Made by a program: the position numbers and the translations under genes. Shown here one piece after another: positions 35,096-45,300 of a stretch of 64,000 nt of DNA (the first letter of the stretch is position 1; every line of letters starts with the position of its first letter). The stretch lies in contig NC_085850.1 of the NCBI RefSeq assembly GCF_020906515.1, positions 2,356,001-2,420,000 of the forward strand. The letters run 5' to 3'. The notes beneath the pieces were generated by a model, which was not told the origin of the DNA, made no database searches, and saw nothing but the letters and a program-made list of their open reading frames with translations. The DNA is from Vanrija pseudolonga (Eukaryota > Basidiomycota > Tremellomycetes > Trichosporonales > Trichosporonaceae).

Positions 35096-36205
35096 TAGGC
35101 GACGTGTGTCGAGACGAGACGGAGACGGCGGCAGTGAGGGTTGGCTCTAGGATATGCCGTGCTGGGAGATAGGCAGAAGGAAATGCAGTGTGCAGGCCAT
35201 TGTGCCGAGGCGCGGCGATCTGTGCAGTGCAGCTTGATCTGTGAGAGGGGGAGATAGGGCGGTCGAAGGGGTGGGCAAGACAGATCGTGAGGCCGAGATC
35301 GTCGAGATCGCAGAGACCGAGCCGGTTCGATGTCAGTCCGGCCGGGGACACCAATGCCTTGACGACTTGACGATCAAGTCGACTATCCGGCTCCTCCAAC
35401 ATTGCTTGCTTGCTCAATGGAGGACGCCGCACGACCCCGCGTCGTCGGCGGGACCAAGGCAGATGCAGCGTCGGGGATAGCTGGTAGACGACCACGATGT
35501 GGGTGGGCATCAGGAGATCTCGTCGACAGCGCTCGCTCGCTTGATGCGCTTGATCTGATTCCGGGCCCACCAAGCAGCTAGCTAGCAGATCAAGCTTGAT
35601 CTAGCAGAGCTTGATCTGTCGTCGACGACGGCGCCACCAACGCGTTCGCGGCATGGTCTGCTGCGAATGAATCGACCTCCGGCGCGACCAAGTGCACAGA
35701 TGTGCCAGTACGGGGTACAGTTTGTCCAGTCGGCTCCACCAACAGAACACGGCTGTCCGCCGCCCACATCTCGCCATCCTCGCCACGACACGACAGATAA
35801 TCACGGCCAAGTCATGCACGCCCGGCCAAGGCATCACGGCGAGACCATCATCGTCGTCCTGCAGGGCAGATAACGGCGATTGATGAGGATTCGTCAGGAA
35901 GAGACGGACGGACGGGCCGATAGTGTGGCTGGCTGCTGGCTGTCTGTGTCTGGGTAAACCGCCACAACAATCAGGTTTACCCACCCACGTTGTCCACTTC
36001 CGTGTGTCCACTTGCCACGCCGTGTCGAGCTGGTAAATCACTCACTCACGCCGGGATATGCATGGTTTGACCGCCACGGCCTCGTCGTCGGGGGCCGGTC
36101 CGGAACATCGGGCGCGACGACAACGGCAAGTATATACCCTCCCTCGGTATCCCGAAGACAAGTCTTCGCCTCTCACAACCACTCCCACCACCACCACCAT
36201 CGACA
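35096..36205. other. Intergenic region between hmgA and maiA
   Basis: About 1.1 kb without a gene. It contains the GCTTGATCT repeat group described separately, a CCACTTCCGTG near 35995, and a TATATA at 36131-36136 about 70 nt upstream of the isomerase ATG. Confidence 0.5.
35231..35618. repeat. GCTTGATCT repeat cluster with a perfect 16-bp palindrome
   Basis: GCTTGATCT occurs on the plus strand at 35232-35240, 35548-35556, 35594-35602 and 35609-35617, and once inverted at 35587-35595. The inverted and third copies form the palindrome AGATCAAGCTTGATCT at 35587-35602. Spacing and symmetry fit an operator for a dimeric regulator, though no binding protein is known to me. Confidence 0.6.
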
Positions 36206-36967
36206 ATGTCACCGCCAGCGCAAAAGCTCACGCTATACACCTACTTCCGCTCGTCTGCCAGCGCACGAGTCCGCACAGTAATGGCGCTGCACGGCATCCC
36301 GCGCGAAGACATCTACATCCACCTGCTCAAAGGCGACCAGTCCTCCGACTCATACAAGGAAGTCAACCCCTCCGGGACCGTCCCGACGCTGGTCATCCAC
36401 CGCGAGCAGGGCGAGCTGGTCCTGTCGCAGTGTATCGCGATCATGGAGTACTTGGACGAGGTGTACGGCCCGGCGTCAGCCACAGGCCGCCTGTTACCCG
36501 CCGATGCTGAAGCGCGGGCCACCGTGCGCTCCATCGTCGACCTCGTCGTGGGCGACCTGTTCCCCATGCTCACGATGGGCATCCTCAACCGCGTGAAATC
36601 GCATGGCGTTGACGGACCGACGTGGGCCAAGGAGTGCTGTGCGTCTATCCTCCCTGCGCTCGAGGGGCTGTTGGCCCGCACGAGTGCGACGGGGCGGTAC
36701 GCGTACGGCGATGCTGTTACCATGGCCGACGCGGCGCTCGTGCCGCAGATCTACACCGTGCTGAGGTGAGTACATAGGCGCAGGGGGTTGACGGGACGCG
36801 GCGCGGCGCTGACGCGCCGCTTTGCGACTGCCCGCAGGTTCTACCCCGACATCTCCGCCTTCCCCACCGTCAAGTCCGTGTTCGACCACTGCGCGGCCCT
36901 CCCCGCGTTCGTGGCGGCCGACTGGCGCCACCAGCCCGACACGCCCGAGGAGTTTAGGGCAAAGTAG
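36206..36967 (+). CDS. maiA: Maleylacetoacetate isomerase (zeta-class glutathione transferase)
   Basis: This is a 229-residue zeta GST that converts 4-maleylacetoacetate to fumarylacetoacetate with glutathione as cofactor. Exons are 36206-36765 and 36838-36967. The thioredoxin-fold half shows TYFRSSASARVRTVMALHGI, PSGTVPTLV and LVLSQCIAIMEYLDEVYG. The helical half ends with HCAALPAFVAADW. The zeta motif SSCS reads SSAS here: Ser16 and Ser17 are kept, but the cysteine is Ala18. It lies between the dioxygenase and the fumarylacetoacetase in the same pathway and is convergent with the latter (183 bp apart). Confidence 0.93.
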
Positions 36968-37150
36968 AGAGAGCGAGGGAGTATGCATCTTTTGCCGCGG
37001 CTACAGCTACAATTGCGAGGCTCACAAACGTGCTCGGCGTGGCGTACTTGCTTTGCTCTACCGCCCCGTCCTCTGCCACGGGTACGCCCCCCAGCAACTC
37101 CAACACATCTAACATACAGTGAACGCACTACGGACTACTTGCTACAGTTG

Positions 37151-38616
37151 TCACGCCTCCACCGCCGGCAGCACCGTCCCCTCACACTCCCCAAAGCCGA
37201 TATTATAACCGTCGCCCTTGGCGACACCAGTGATACGCACGCTGTCACCGTCACGAAGCCACGTCATGTCCTTGCGCTGGTCGTTGAGCGCAAACGGCTC
37301 GCGGCCAAGACGCGAGCGCTCGAGCAGCGATCCCAGCCCGCCGTCGTTCGGCGCATTGTCGTTGCTCGGCACCGAGAGCGTGCCACTGCCCATCATGTCC
37401 GACGGGCGAATGTTGCAGCCCGTCGCCGAGTGGTGCGCAATCATCTGCGCAAACGTGTAGTACGTGTGGCGCATGTCCGACGTCGAGACGTGCGAGTAGT
37501 CGCCCGACTCGGCAGCTGGAGGGTTAGCCCAACCGCACGGCTCTCTCCAACCCACTCTTAACCTCTAGGTGCAGCGGGACGGCAAAGTTGTATCCCTCCG
37601 GGTCGTCGAGGTAGGGTAGCAGCGCAGGCTCGTGGTCGTACTGCTTGACCTTGAACGGCTCGAGGGCCGCGGGGGAGACAATCCACGGCGCGATGGTGGT
37701 GCAGAAGTTTTTGGAAAGGAATGGGCCTGTGTGTGAGTTGACTGAAGGTGACATCCCACTCACCCAAGGGAACATACTCCCACGTCTGGATGTCCCTAGC
37801 CGACCAGTCGTTCATGAGGACCAGGCCAAAGATGTGCTTGCGGGCTTGGGCGGGGGTGAGGCGCTGGCCGAGCTTGGTGGGGCTGCCACCGTAGATCTGG
37901 CGGGTCAGTCACCGTCGACAGTTCCATACCCACAAAAGCCGTCTCCAGCTCATAGTCGAGCTTGCGGCACGGCGCAAAGATGGGCTGCTTGTCGGTGGGC
38001 TTGTCGAGAATCTGACCAGTGGGGCGGTGGAAGGGCGTTCCGCTCACAACAATCGATCTGGCGTCAGCGCGTCCCACGACGGCGCTTGCACTCACGAAGC
38101 ACGGCCGTGGTATCCAACAGGCAGATGCTTCCAGTTCGGCTGGAGCGCGTTCTCCGGCCCGCGGATAAGCACTCCAGCGTTGAAAGCGTGCGCGTAGCTC
38201 GCATAGAAGTCGGTGTAGTCACCAATCCTGATAGGGAGGTGCATGTGAGTCGACTTGGCGGTGCGGGGCAAGAGGACGGCGTCGGCGTCGGCCTTGAGGG
38301 GCGACGACGGGGCAAGGATGGAGGTGAGGAAGGCACGGAACGCGGCCCAGTCCTCGGGCTCGAGGGCAACGAACGCGTCGAGGTTGGCCTGAGGGTCAGC
38401 TACATCTACACTAACGCAGCTCACAGTCTGGAAGACTTCCGCCTTGACGGGCGACTTGGCCCAGTGTGCCGTCTTGGACAACGCGGCCAGGTCGAGGATG
38501 TAGTCACCAATGGCAACGCCAGGTCTGGTCACGGGCTGCGCGTCGGTCGAGAAGACACCGTACGGCAGGTTTTGGATGGGGAAGGGGTGGTCGGCAGGGT
38601 ACTGGACGAACGACAT
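37151..38616 (-). CDS. fahA: Fumarylacetoacetase
   Basis: This is a 425-residue hydrolase that splits fumarylacetoacetate into fumarate and acetoacetate, the last step of tyrosine/phenylacetate ring breakdown. Exons on the minus strand are 38616-38425, 38388-38096, 38057-37934, 37896-37764, 37726-37556 and 37515-37151. Family blocks include [82 protein letters not shown] and [16 protein letters not shown]. The first intron is 36 nt with no in-frame stop, so unspliced RNA would add 12 residues rather than end the protein. Length is normal for FAH. Confidence 0.95.
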
Positions 38617-38885
38617 GATGGGCTGGGGAGGATGGGTGTTAGCATGCATGCATGCAGCAACAACGTGTCTATAAGAGGAGGGCGGGACTCACCAAGGCGA
38701 CACCAAGAGTGTGGCTCGGCATAACCAAGACGTTGGCCGGGAGAACCAACTTGGCAACTTCCACCCCGGAGGATTCATTCCTCAAGCGTGGGCACCGCTT
38801 TCCCTGTCACCGGCCCTTGTTCCTCTCTAATCAACCCCCAATCATAACCTCGAGTGCTGAGTAACTCCGACTCCTCCTACCCCGC
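38617..38885. other. Short gap between fumarylacetoacetase start and regulator stop
   Basis: A 269-bp same-strand gap that holds the fumarylacetoacetase promoter. A GCATGCATGCATGC palindrome lies at about 38642-38655. No gene. Confidence 0.4.
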
Positions 38886-41483
38886 TTACGACAGGTCGGG
38901 GAAGCACTGTTGCCAGAGCTGAATGTCGTCACCGGCCGAAGGCATCGACGCCCACAGCATCATCCACCCATTGAGGTCGAGTGCAGGGGTCAGGCTGGGG
39001 AGTTGCGTGTTGGGGTCCCCGGCCAGGTTGAAGTTTGGCTGTCCGCCAGGCTGAGTCGGGTCAAACTGCGGGGGAGCCGATATCGATGTTCTTGGCGACG
39101 AGGACGAGGGATTTTGCCCCACAAAGAAGGGAGGGAGGGTATTTTGGTTGCTCGCTTGGCCCTCGGGGTTGTTCTCCGCCTGCGTCAGGAGACCCGCGTT
39201 GCGGCCGATGGCGGCGAGCTTGCTCAGAATCTCAATGTGCCGGCCAGCGCTCGTCCATTGCCGGGCGATGTGGTCCAGCCAGCGAATGCACTGGTCGAGT
39301 CGACGCATCGACTCGGCGCGCGCCGACTGCGAGACGTGCTCGTTGACCGGCGTATGAGCTGCCAAGCCCGCATGCACCGTACCCGCCTGGAAGACGAGGT
39401 ACGACCACGACGAGGAGTACTTGCGGACGCGAAAGGTACGCTCGTACGACTCCATGATAGTGCAGATGGCGGTCGCCGCTAACCTGGAGGCGTCGACGCC
39501 CTTGGGGACTCTGTAGGATGCCATGGGGTCGTTGACAAATCGACACGAGGGCGATTGGTCACGACCGCTGTTGCCGCTGGGTGCACCGGTTGCCGTGTTG
39601 CCGCCTGAGGGGCTGTCAATGTCCAGGTAGGGGACCTGGGGACGGTGCAGCAGCAGCATGCAGAGGTAGTACCATCCTCGGACGGTGAGCGGGTGCTGGC
39701 CGACGTTCCAGTGTGCGCTGGGGTCGTCGTCCGACCACTGGAGGTGGGGTGGAAGGCCGCGACGCCACTTCCACAGCTCGGCGTCGATGTGCAGAACCGC
39801 GTCCTCGTAGCCTTCTATTGGGCTGCCCTCCATACGCGCACGGCGGGTGCTTGGGCGGTAGATGTGGTCGAGGATTAGCTCGAGGATGGACATGACGTCG
39901 CACCACGAGTTGAACGAGGACAACGTGTGTGACTTCATGCAGACCATGGCGTCGACGCTACGCGGGTCGAGGAGATGCCGGCCGGGCCCCGCGAGCCAGA
40001 GGTCTAGCTCGTCTCTCTCCATGACGCTAGGCTGTGGCACGTCCATGTCGACTACCCGTAGGCATGGGGCGCGTTGTGCAACAGCCGAGACGATCTTGTC
40101 GACGATGAAACAGCTCCACACGGTGCGTGACCTTTCGTGCTCCTCCCTTCCCTGGCGGCGATTCCGGACGGATGGTGGAGACGGCCGCGGGGTAGTCGTG
40201 TTCAGACCCTGGTCTACTGCCATACGGCAGGCGAAACCGCTCATTTGGTACGCGAGTGATGTGCGGCCGAAGCCGAGGTCGACGAGGGCGACGAGGACCA
40301 GGCTCTGAACCTCCTCAATCGTGGGCGCGTACTCTCGCGCGTTGACCGTCGCCAGGATGCGCTGTCTCACGCTCTCAAGCAGGATGTTGCAGGCCTGCGC
40401 CATCGAGTCGCCCGCGGCGCGTGACTTGCCAACCGAGGACAGGAAACGCTCCTTGCCTAGGTGAACGTCCGAGTTCGCAGACGAGAGCGACAGTACCGCG
40501 TCGAACAACAATGGCGATTGTGTTTCGAGCGCGCGGAGCGACGGCAGGGCGGGGACGTACAGGATCGGCCAGTGGGGGTGGATGAACGACTCGTACACGA
40601 GCAGGAGATCGTCAATGACGTCCGACGACATGCCGGCCTGCGTCGCGTACGACTGCATGACCGAGTCGCGCCGTGGAGTCTCGACGCGCGGAGAAGAGGC
40701 AAAGACAGACGGCGTGTGCGATGGCGGGTGCCTTGATGTAGACGCCGGCGTGTCTGGCAGCGGCGGTGGCATGAGGTTGAGGTCCATGTGCGCGGGAGGG
40801 TTAGTGGCCGCGGCTGCGTCTGCGAGATCGAGGAGGATCGAATCTCCCACGCTGCTACTCGTGTTGGCGTTTGCGGGAGGAGGCTGCTGAGGGTCCGACG
40901 AGTCTGCCGCGGCTAATCGGTCTTCGTGAACGAGACTAGGTCGGTGGTGCGGTGGTGCTGCTTGTTGAGCCGCTGCTGGGGGCTGGTGCGTGTGCTGCTG
41001 GTGCGGGTGCTGATGATGCGGTGGCTGCTGTTGGTGCTGTTGCTGGTGGTGTGGGTGAGAGTGGACGCCTGGATGCGTGTGCTGCGGCGGCGGCGGGGGG
41101 TGTTGGTACACTTGTTGGTGGTGGTGGTGGTGTTGTTGTTGCCGCTGCTGCTGCTGCTGCTGCGGAGTGTGCGATAATGTCGACATTGGCCTCGGCGTCG
41201 ACGAGAGCTTTACGAGCCTGCTCGTAGCCTCGGCTTCGAGCCGTATCTTGCGGTTTCGGTGCCCACCTCGCGCAGGAGAGCCCTTTGGAGGACCGCGTTT
41301 CTTGCTCGGCGCGTAGGTGCACTCGTCTCCGGCCGCGTCTGACAGCCTCAGGCAATGGCCACAGGGATATGCACCGTCGCACTTTATCTTTTTGCGGTTA
41401 CATGCTACGCATGCTTTTCGTATACGGGGCGTGATTGATGGGTCTGCTGTTGTGCTGAACAGCAGCGTGCGTTCTGGCGACAT
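38886..41483 (-). CDS. Zn2Cys6 transcription factor next to the homogentisate genes
   Basis: This is an intronless 865-residue zinc-cluster protein. The cluster is at residues 25-55 (ACVACNRKKIKC, then CGHCLRLSDAAGDEC), spaced CX2CX6CX5CX2CX10C, with a basic RGPPKG tail. Residues about 110-190 are a Gln/His/Pro tract made of CAG/CAC-type repeats. A fungal-specific regulatory domain follows from about 290 (LLVYESFIHPHWPILYVPAL) through the middle. The C-terminus is Asn/Pro/Ser-rich. It lies directly downstream of fahA on the same strand, so it may control the homogentisate genes, as a zinc-cluster protein does in Aspergillus. This is positional inference. The absence of introns is odd in a window where most genes have several. 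Confidence 0.87.
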   Translation of the reverse strand: MSPERTLLFSTTADPSITPRIRKACVACNRKKIKCDGAYPCGHCLRLSDAAGDECTYAPSKKRGPPKGSPARGGHRNRKIRLEAEATSRLVKLSSTPRPMSTLSHTPQQQQQQRQQQHHHHHQQVYQHPPPPPQHTHPGVHSHPHHQQQHQQQPPHHQHPHQQHTHQPPAAAQQAAPPHHRPSLVHEDRLAAADSSDPQQPPPANANTSSSVGDSILLDLADAAAATNPPAHMDLNLMPPPLPDTPASTSRHPPSHTPSVFASSPRVETPRRDSVMQSYATQAGMSSDVIDDLLLVYESFIHPHWPILYVPALPSLRALETQSPLLFDAVLSLSSANSDVHLGKERFLSSVGKSRAAGDSMAQACNILLESVRQRILATVNAREYAPTIEEVQSLVLVALVDLGFGRTSLAYQMSGFACRMAVDQGLNTTTPRPSPPSVRNRRQGREEHERSRTVWSCFIVDKIVSAVAQRAPCLRVVDMDVPQPSVMERDELDLWLAGPGRHLLDPRSVDAMVCMKSHTLSSFNSWCDVMSILELILDHIYRPSTRRARMEGSPIEGYEDAVLHIDAELWKWRRGLPPHLQWSDDDPSAHWNVGQHPLTVRGWYYLCMLLLHRPQVPYLDIDSPSGGNTATGAPSGNSGRDQSPSCRFVNDPMASYRVPKGVDASRLAATAICTIMESYERTFRVRKYSSSWSYLVFQAGTVHAGLAAHTPVNEHVSQSARAESMRRLDQCIRWLDHIARQWTSAGRHIEILSKLAAIGRNAGLLTQAENNPEGQASNQNTLPPFFVGQNPSSSSPRTSISAPPQFDPTQPGGQPNFNLAGDPNTQLPSLTPALDLNGWMMLWASMPSAGDDIQLWQQCFPDLS
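40990..41165 (-). repeat. Gln/His/Pro-coding trinucleotide tract
   Basis: Mixed CAG, CAC, CAT and CCG codons give a long Gln/His/Pro-rich segment in the zinc-cluster protein, including a run of eight CAG-type codons near 41140-41165. Length variation between strains is likely. Confidence 0.7.
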
Positions 41484-42327
41484 TGTCGAGTAAAAGTAGT
41501 GGTCGTGGTGAGTGAGATGGGAAAGGAGCAGATGGTGGATGTAGCAGTGACTCGCTTGGTTGATACGCCCCGGGCTAACTTTGAACGGCAGCCAGCGGGG
41601 GACCTGGCTGGGCTGCTTGCTGCTTGCATCATCCTCGCCGTGTCCTTTGTTCTACATTAGCGGCAACCCCCTCACAGTCACGCCGCTCTCGCTCGCTCTC
41701 GTTCATCACTCAACGCCGCAAGCCGGTGCCGCGTCTCTCTAAAATAGATCGACAGGTCATGTATCGCTTGCTTTGCATGCATCCGAACAATAAGGAGACG
41801 AGCACACGAAGCGTCACGGCAAAAATCAATTCACAGGTAGGATAACTGTCGTCGGCGGCGTCCACGGGGTGGCCCGTCAGGCAGGCAAGTCAGTCAGTCA
41901 CCCTTACCTTACCCCCTTGGATCTGACAACCAGCTGGCTGGTGCTGCCGTCAGCCGAGCCGAAGAGTACCTCGATGTACCTACCTACCTCTGTTTGGATA
42001 ATCGCCCCTGCCCTGCCCCCCGGCTGACTGGCTGGGAATGGACTGGTGCAGTGGCGCCGGGGACGCGCGTGCAGCACAGCCCAGCCCAGCCGCGAGTATT
42101 AATAACGAGAATGCCCCCCCAGGTGTCGCGGGTGCGCGCCAGCCAAGCCAGGCAACTCGCCCAGGCCCAGGGTCACTCACCACCCCGCACATTCATTCAT
42201 CTCTCCACTAAACGGCACTAGCACAGACGCCACCCAACCACGGCAGGTTTGCCTTGCACCCCTCTGGCCTCGAGCCTGCCTCGTCTAAACAAACAAACTA
42301 ACCCAACCCAACCCCCTCTTACCCCTC
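41484..42327. other. Intergenic region
   Basis: About 840 bp between two minus-strand genes; it holds the regulator's promoter. Short stretches such as GGCAGGCAAGTCAGTCAGTCA (41879-41899) are simple-sequence-like. No gene seen. Confidence 0.35.
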
Positions 42328-45300
42328 TTACTCGTCCTGGCTCGACGTGTCCGTCTGAATAGCAAAGTACCTCACCTCGATCCGCGGGTGCCGTCGGAGG
42401 TTGCGGAGCAGATCTCGCCATTCTTCCGGCCACCCTGCGTGATCTCCGCACTCAATCACGATCCAGTTGGCGAACATGTTGGACATGAGATCGTCTTTAG
42501 CGATGAGCACCTGCGCGACCTCGTGCAGCGTCTCGAGGCGCTCGGGCGTGCTCTTGCGCCCCTTGACCACCTCGCCGACGTTGACGGAAAAGCCCCAGCT
42601 GAGACCACTATGCGGGCCGGCGCGCTCGATAACGAGCTCGAGGTGGGCTAGTATCCGATCGGCCGACCAGTCGAGATCGATGCACGTGAGCAGGAGATTG
42701 ACCGCGTCAAAGAAGAGCTCGGGGTGCGTCGCCAACACATCAGCCAGCGCGCGCTCTGCCGGGTGGTGGAACGGGTCGTCCTCGCCCAGGTCGGCATTGT
42801 AGTAGTCGAGAATGTGCTTGGCGCGGCGGTATCCTGGCCGGTCGGCGTCCTCGCCAGCATCCGGCTCGGGAGGGTAGTCGACGAGCTTCTGCATCGTGAC
42901 GCACAGGAGGCTGATGGTCGCCTCGTCGGTCGCGGAATACGCGAGCAGGTCGGCGGCGGCCTGCCAGAGCCCCTTGTCCTCAATGTCAAAGTTTGTGACG
43001 ATGCGCGAGAGGGCCGGGATAATGTCGGCGGAATACGGGATCCAGTCGTCCATCGCCTCGACGGCTGCCTGCGCGAGGCTGTCGTCGTCGTGCTCGAGCA
43101 GCGGGACGAGGTACTTGACGTACCGGTCGCGCACCGACTGGGCCATCTGCCACGGCTTGGTGTCGAGGAGCAGGCGGAGCATGGGCGTGCCGTGCTGCTC
43201 GACAGCGTGGTCGATGAGGGTCCACGCGCCGTCGAAGGCCAGGAGGTGGCGGAGCGCCTGCTTGACCGCCACGCTCCATGCCCACTCGCCCTTCTCGTCC
43301 ACGGCGAGCCGCGCAAAGCGTTCCACCATGGTCGTGGCGAGCGGGATAGGGTTCCTCGACACGACCATCCGCGCGGCCTCGGTTCGCGTCCACTTGTCGT
43401 TCTGCTCGTCGTTCATGACGATGTTGAGCTCGTTCTGCAGCTCTTGCGCTGGGACAAGCTTGGACCGTGACCAGCATGTGCCCATCACGGTGTAGGTGAA
43501 CGGCGTTCCAGCGTTGTGGAGGGTCCTTCCGATCCCGTCGGGCTTGTCAATGTACGAAAAGATCCTCATGCGGTGCAGCTCAAACTTGTGCTCGTCCTCC
43601 CTGTCGATCGGGTACTGCTCGATCACGTCGTACCCTCCGTGCAGCACACAAAGGGTGAGGATGCTCGCGGCCTTCTCGTCGAACGAACACTGCGGGCCCT
43701 CGTGGTCGTCAGGCAGGGTGGGGAGGCTGAGCCTCGCGGCGCGGACGTCACGGAACGCATTGTGCTGGTCCAACGTGCACCTGTTGAGGTGATCACGCTT
43801 GGGGAAGATGAGCGTCTGGAGCGCGTCGGGCCGGTTGAACACGCCAACAGGCACAGGGTGGACAAGGTACTGCGTGAGCAAGTCGGTGCGCGCCGACATG
43901 ACGCGCCTGCCGACCGGCCACAGCTTGATGGCGGAGGGGTGCTTGGCGACGACGTGCGCGACGCGCTCGTCGCGCGTCGCCGAGTCGGCCAGATAAAACT
44001 TTATCGCCGTGTCGAGGTTGGCCTGGCCGCTCAGCGAGGTCACCGCGGCCGGGTTATCGATGAAGGCCGCCAGCTCGGCCTGGAGCGGGGCGAGGCGGTA
44101 GCTCTTTCGCCCGAGCGACTTGCACACGCACGCGAGGAGCGCGAAGCTGTCGCTCGCCCTTGCGACGTCGATGAGCGGCTTGAATGCCGCCCAGACAGCG
44201 TGCTCCTCCCCCCAGCGGATAGTGAAATCGTCCCACGGGGCGCTGATCTGCGTGCTGTCGTCCACGGAGCGCATGAGCCGGTGGAACTGGTGGTCCCACC
44301 ACGCGGCGTGCCTCGGGCTAGTAGGGTGCGCGCTCACGACGCTGATGACATGGAAGGCCCATACCTGGACCACGACGTCGCGCGGCAAGAAGCAGTCGGG
44401 CACCATCAGGTCGTCGATTATGCGATCGAGGTGCGGCAGGCCCTCGGCCGCGAACAGCCGCTTCGGGAGGGCGACGAGCGTGTTCTGCGCCCGGGCACGC
44501 ACCGACGGCTCCTCGCCCGCCAGCGCAGGCGCGAGCTGCTCCAGCACGGCGGTGAGCGCCGCCGGGTCGCCGCTCCGCTGGGCATTCTCAATCAACATGC
44601 ACCACGCGACGGCGCGCTCGTCGTCCTCGGCCTCGGTCGTCTCGCGCCCAGGGTGGCGCGTGCGCGCTAGCAGTCGCGGGCGCGCCTCGGCCGGCGGGAG
44701 GAGCTTGAGCCAGTGCGCCTCGAGCGTCCAGCCGTCGTTCTTGCTCTCCATGTCCTTGAGCGCGGTGCGCGCGAGCCCTGCCGCATCCGAGCGGTGGAGC
44801 AGCTCCGCGAGCGCGAGATGCGTCGGGCCTTTGCCCATCATCTTGGCGGCCGTCTCCAGCCGCCGCTTGGGGGCCAGGTAGCGCAGGAACGTGTCCCGCT
44901 CAGAGGGCTCGGCGCCGGCCCAGAAGTCGGTGTACCGCTCCAGCGCGTCGTCGCTCAGGTTGGCGAGCCATCGACGGCGCGTGTTCTGCGACATGCGCTC
45001 GTGGGTCATGTTGTTGTCGAGCTGCAGCGCCACGATCCGGTCGGGCTCGTACCGCGCCAGCCGGGCGGCCTGGAGGTCGAACAGCACGCGCGGGACAAGC
45101 TCGAACCTGCTCTCTCCGTCCGCCTCCACCTCCTTGTGAAAGTCCCACCTGTCGACCCACGCGAACACGCGGGTGATGAGGTGAGGCGCATACTTGAGCA
45201 GCGAGGCGATCGTGCGCGCGCGCGCGTCCCACCAGGGCCACACCCGCGCACCGACGGCGCCGGCGACGCGCGCGAGGTCCGCCTCGAGCGCGGCCACCAG

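Noticed and set aside
37645-38724. 359-codon plus-strand frame opposite fumarylacetoacetase
   Set aside because: Runs across well-supported exons and introns of the real gene on the other strand.
43516-44670. 384-codon plus-strand frame opposite the solenoid gene
   Set aside because: Arg/Glu-rich antisense shadow; the minus strand carries a far longer open frame.
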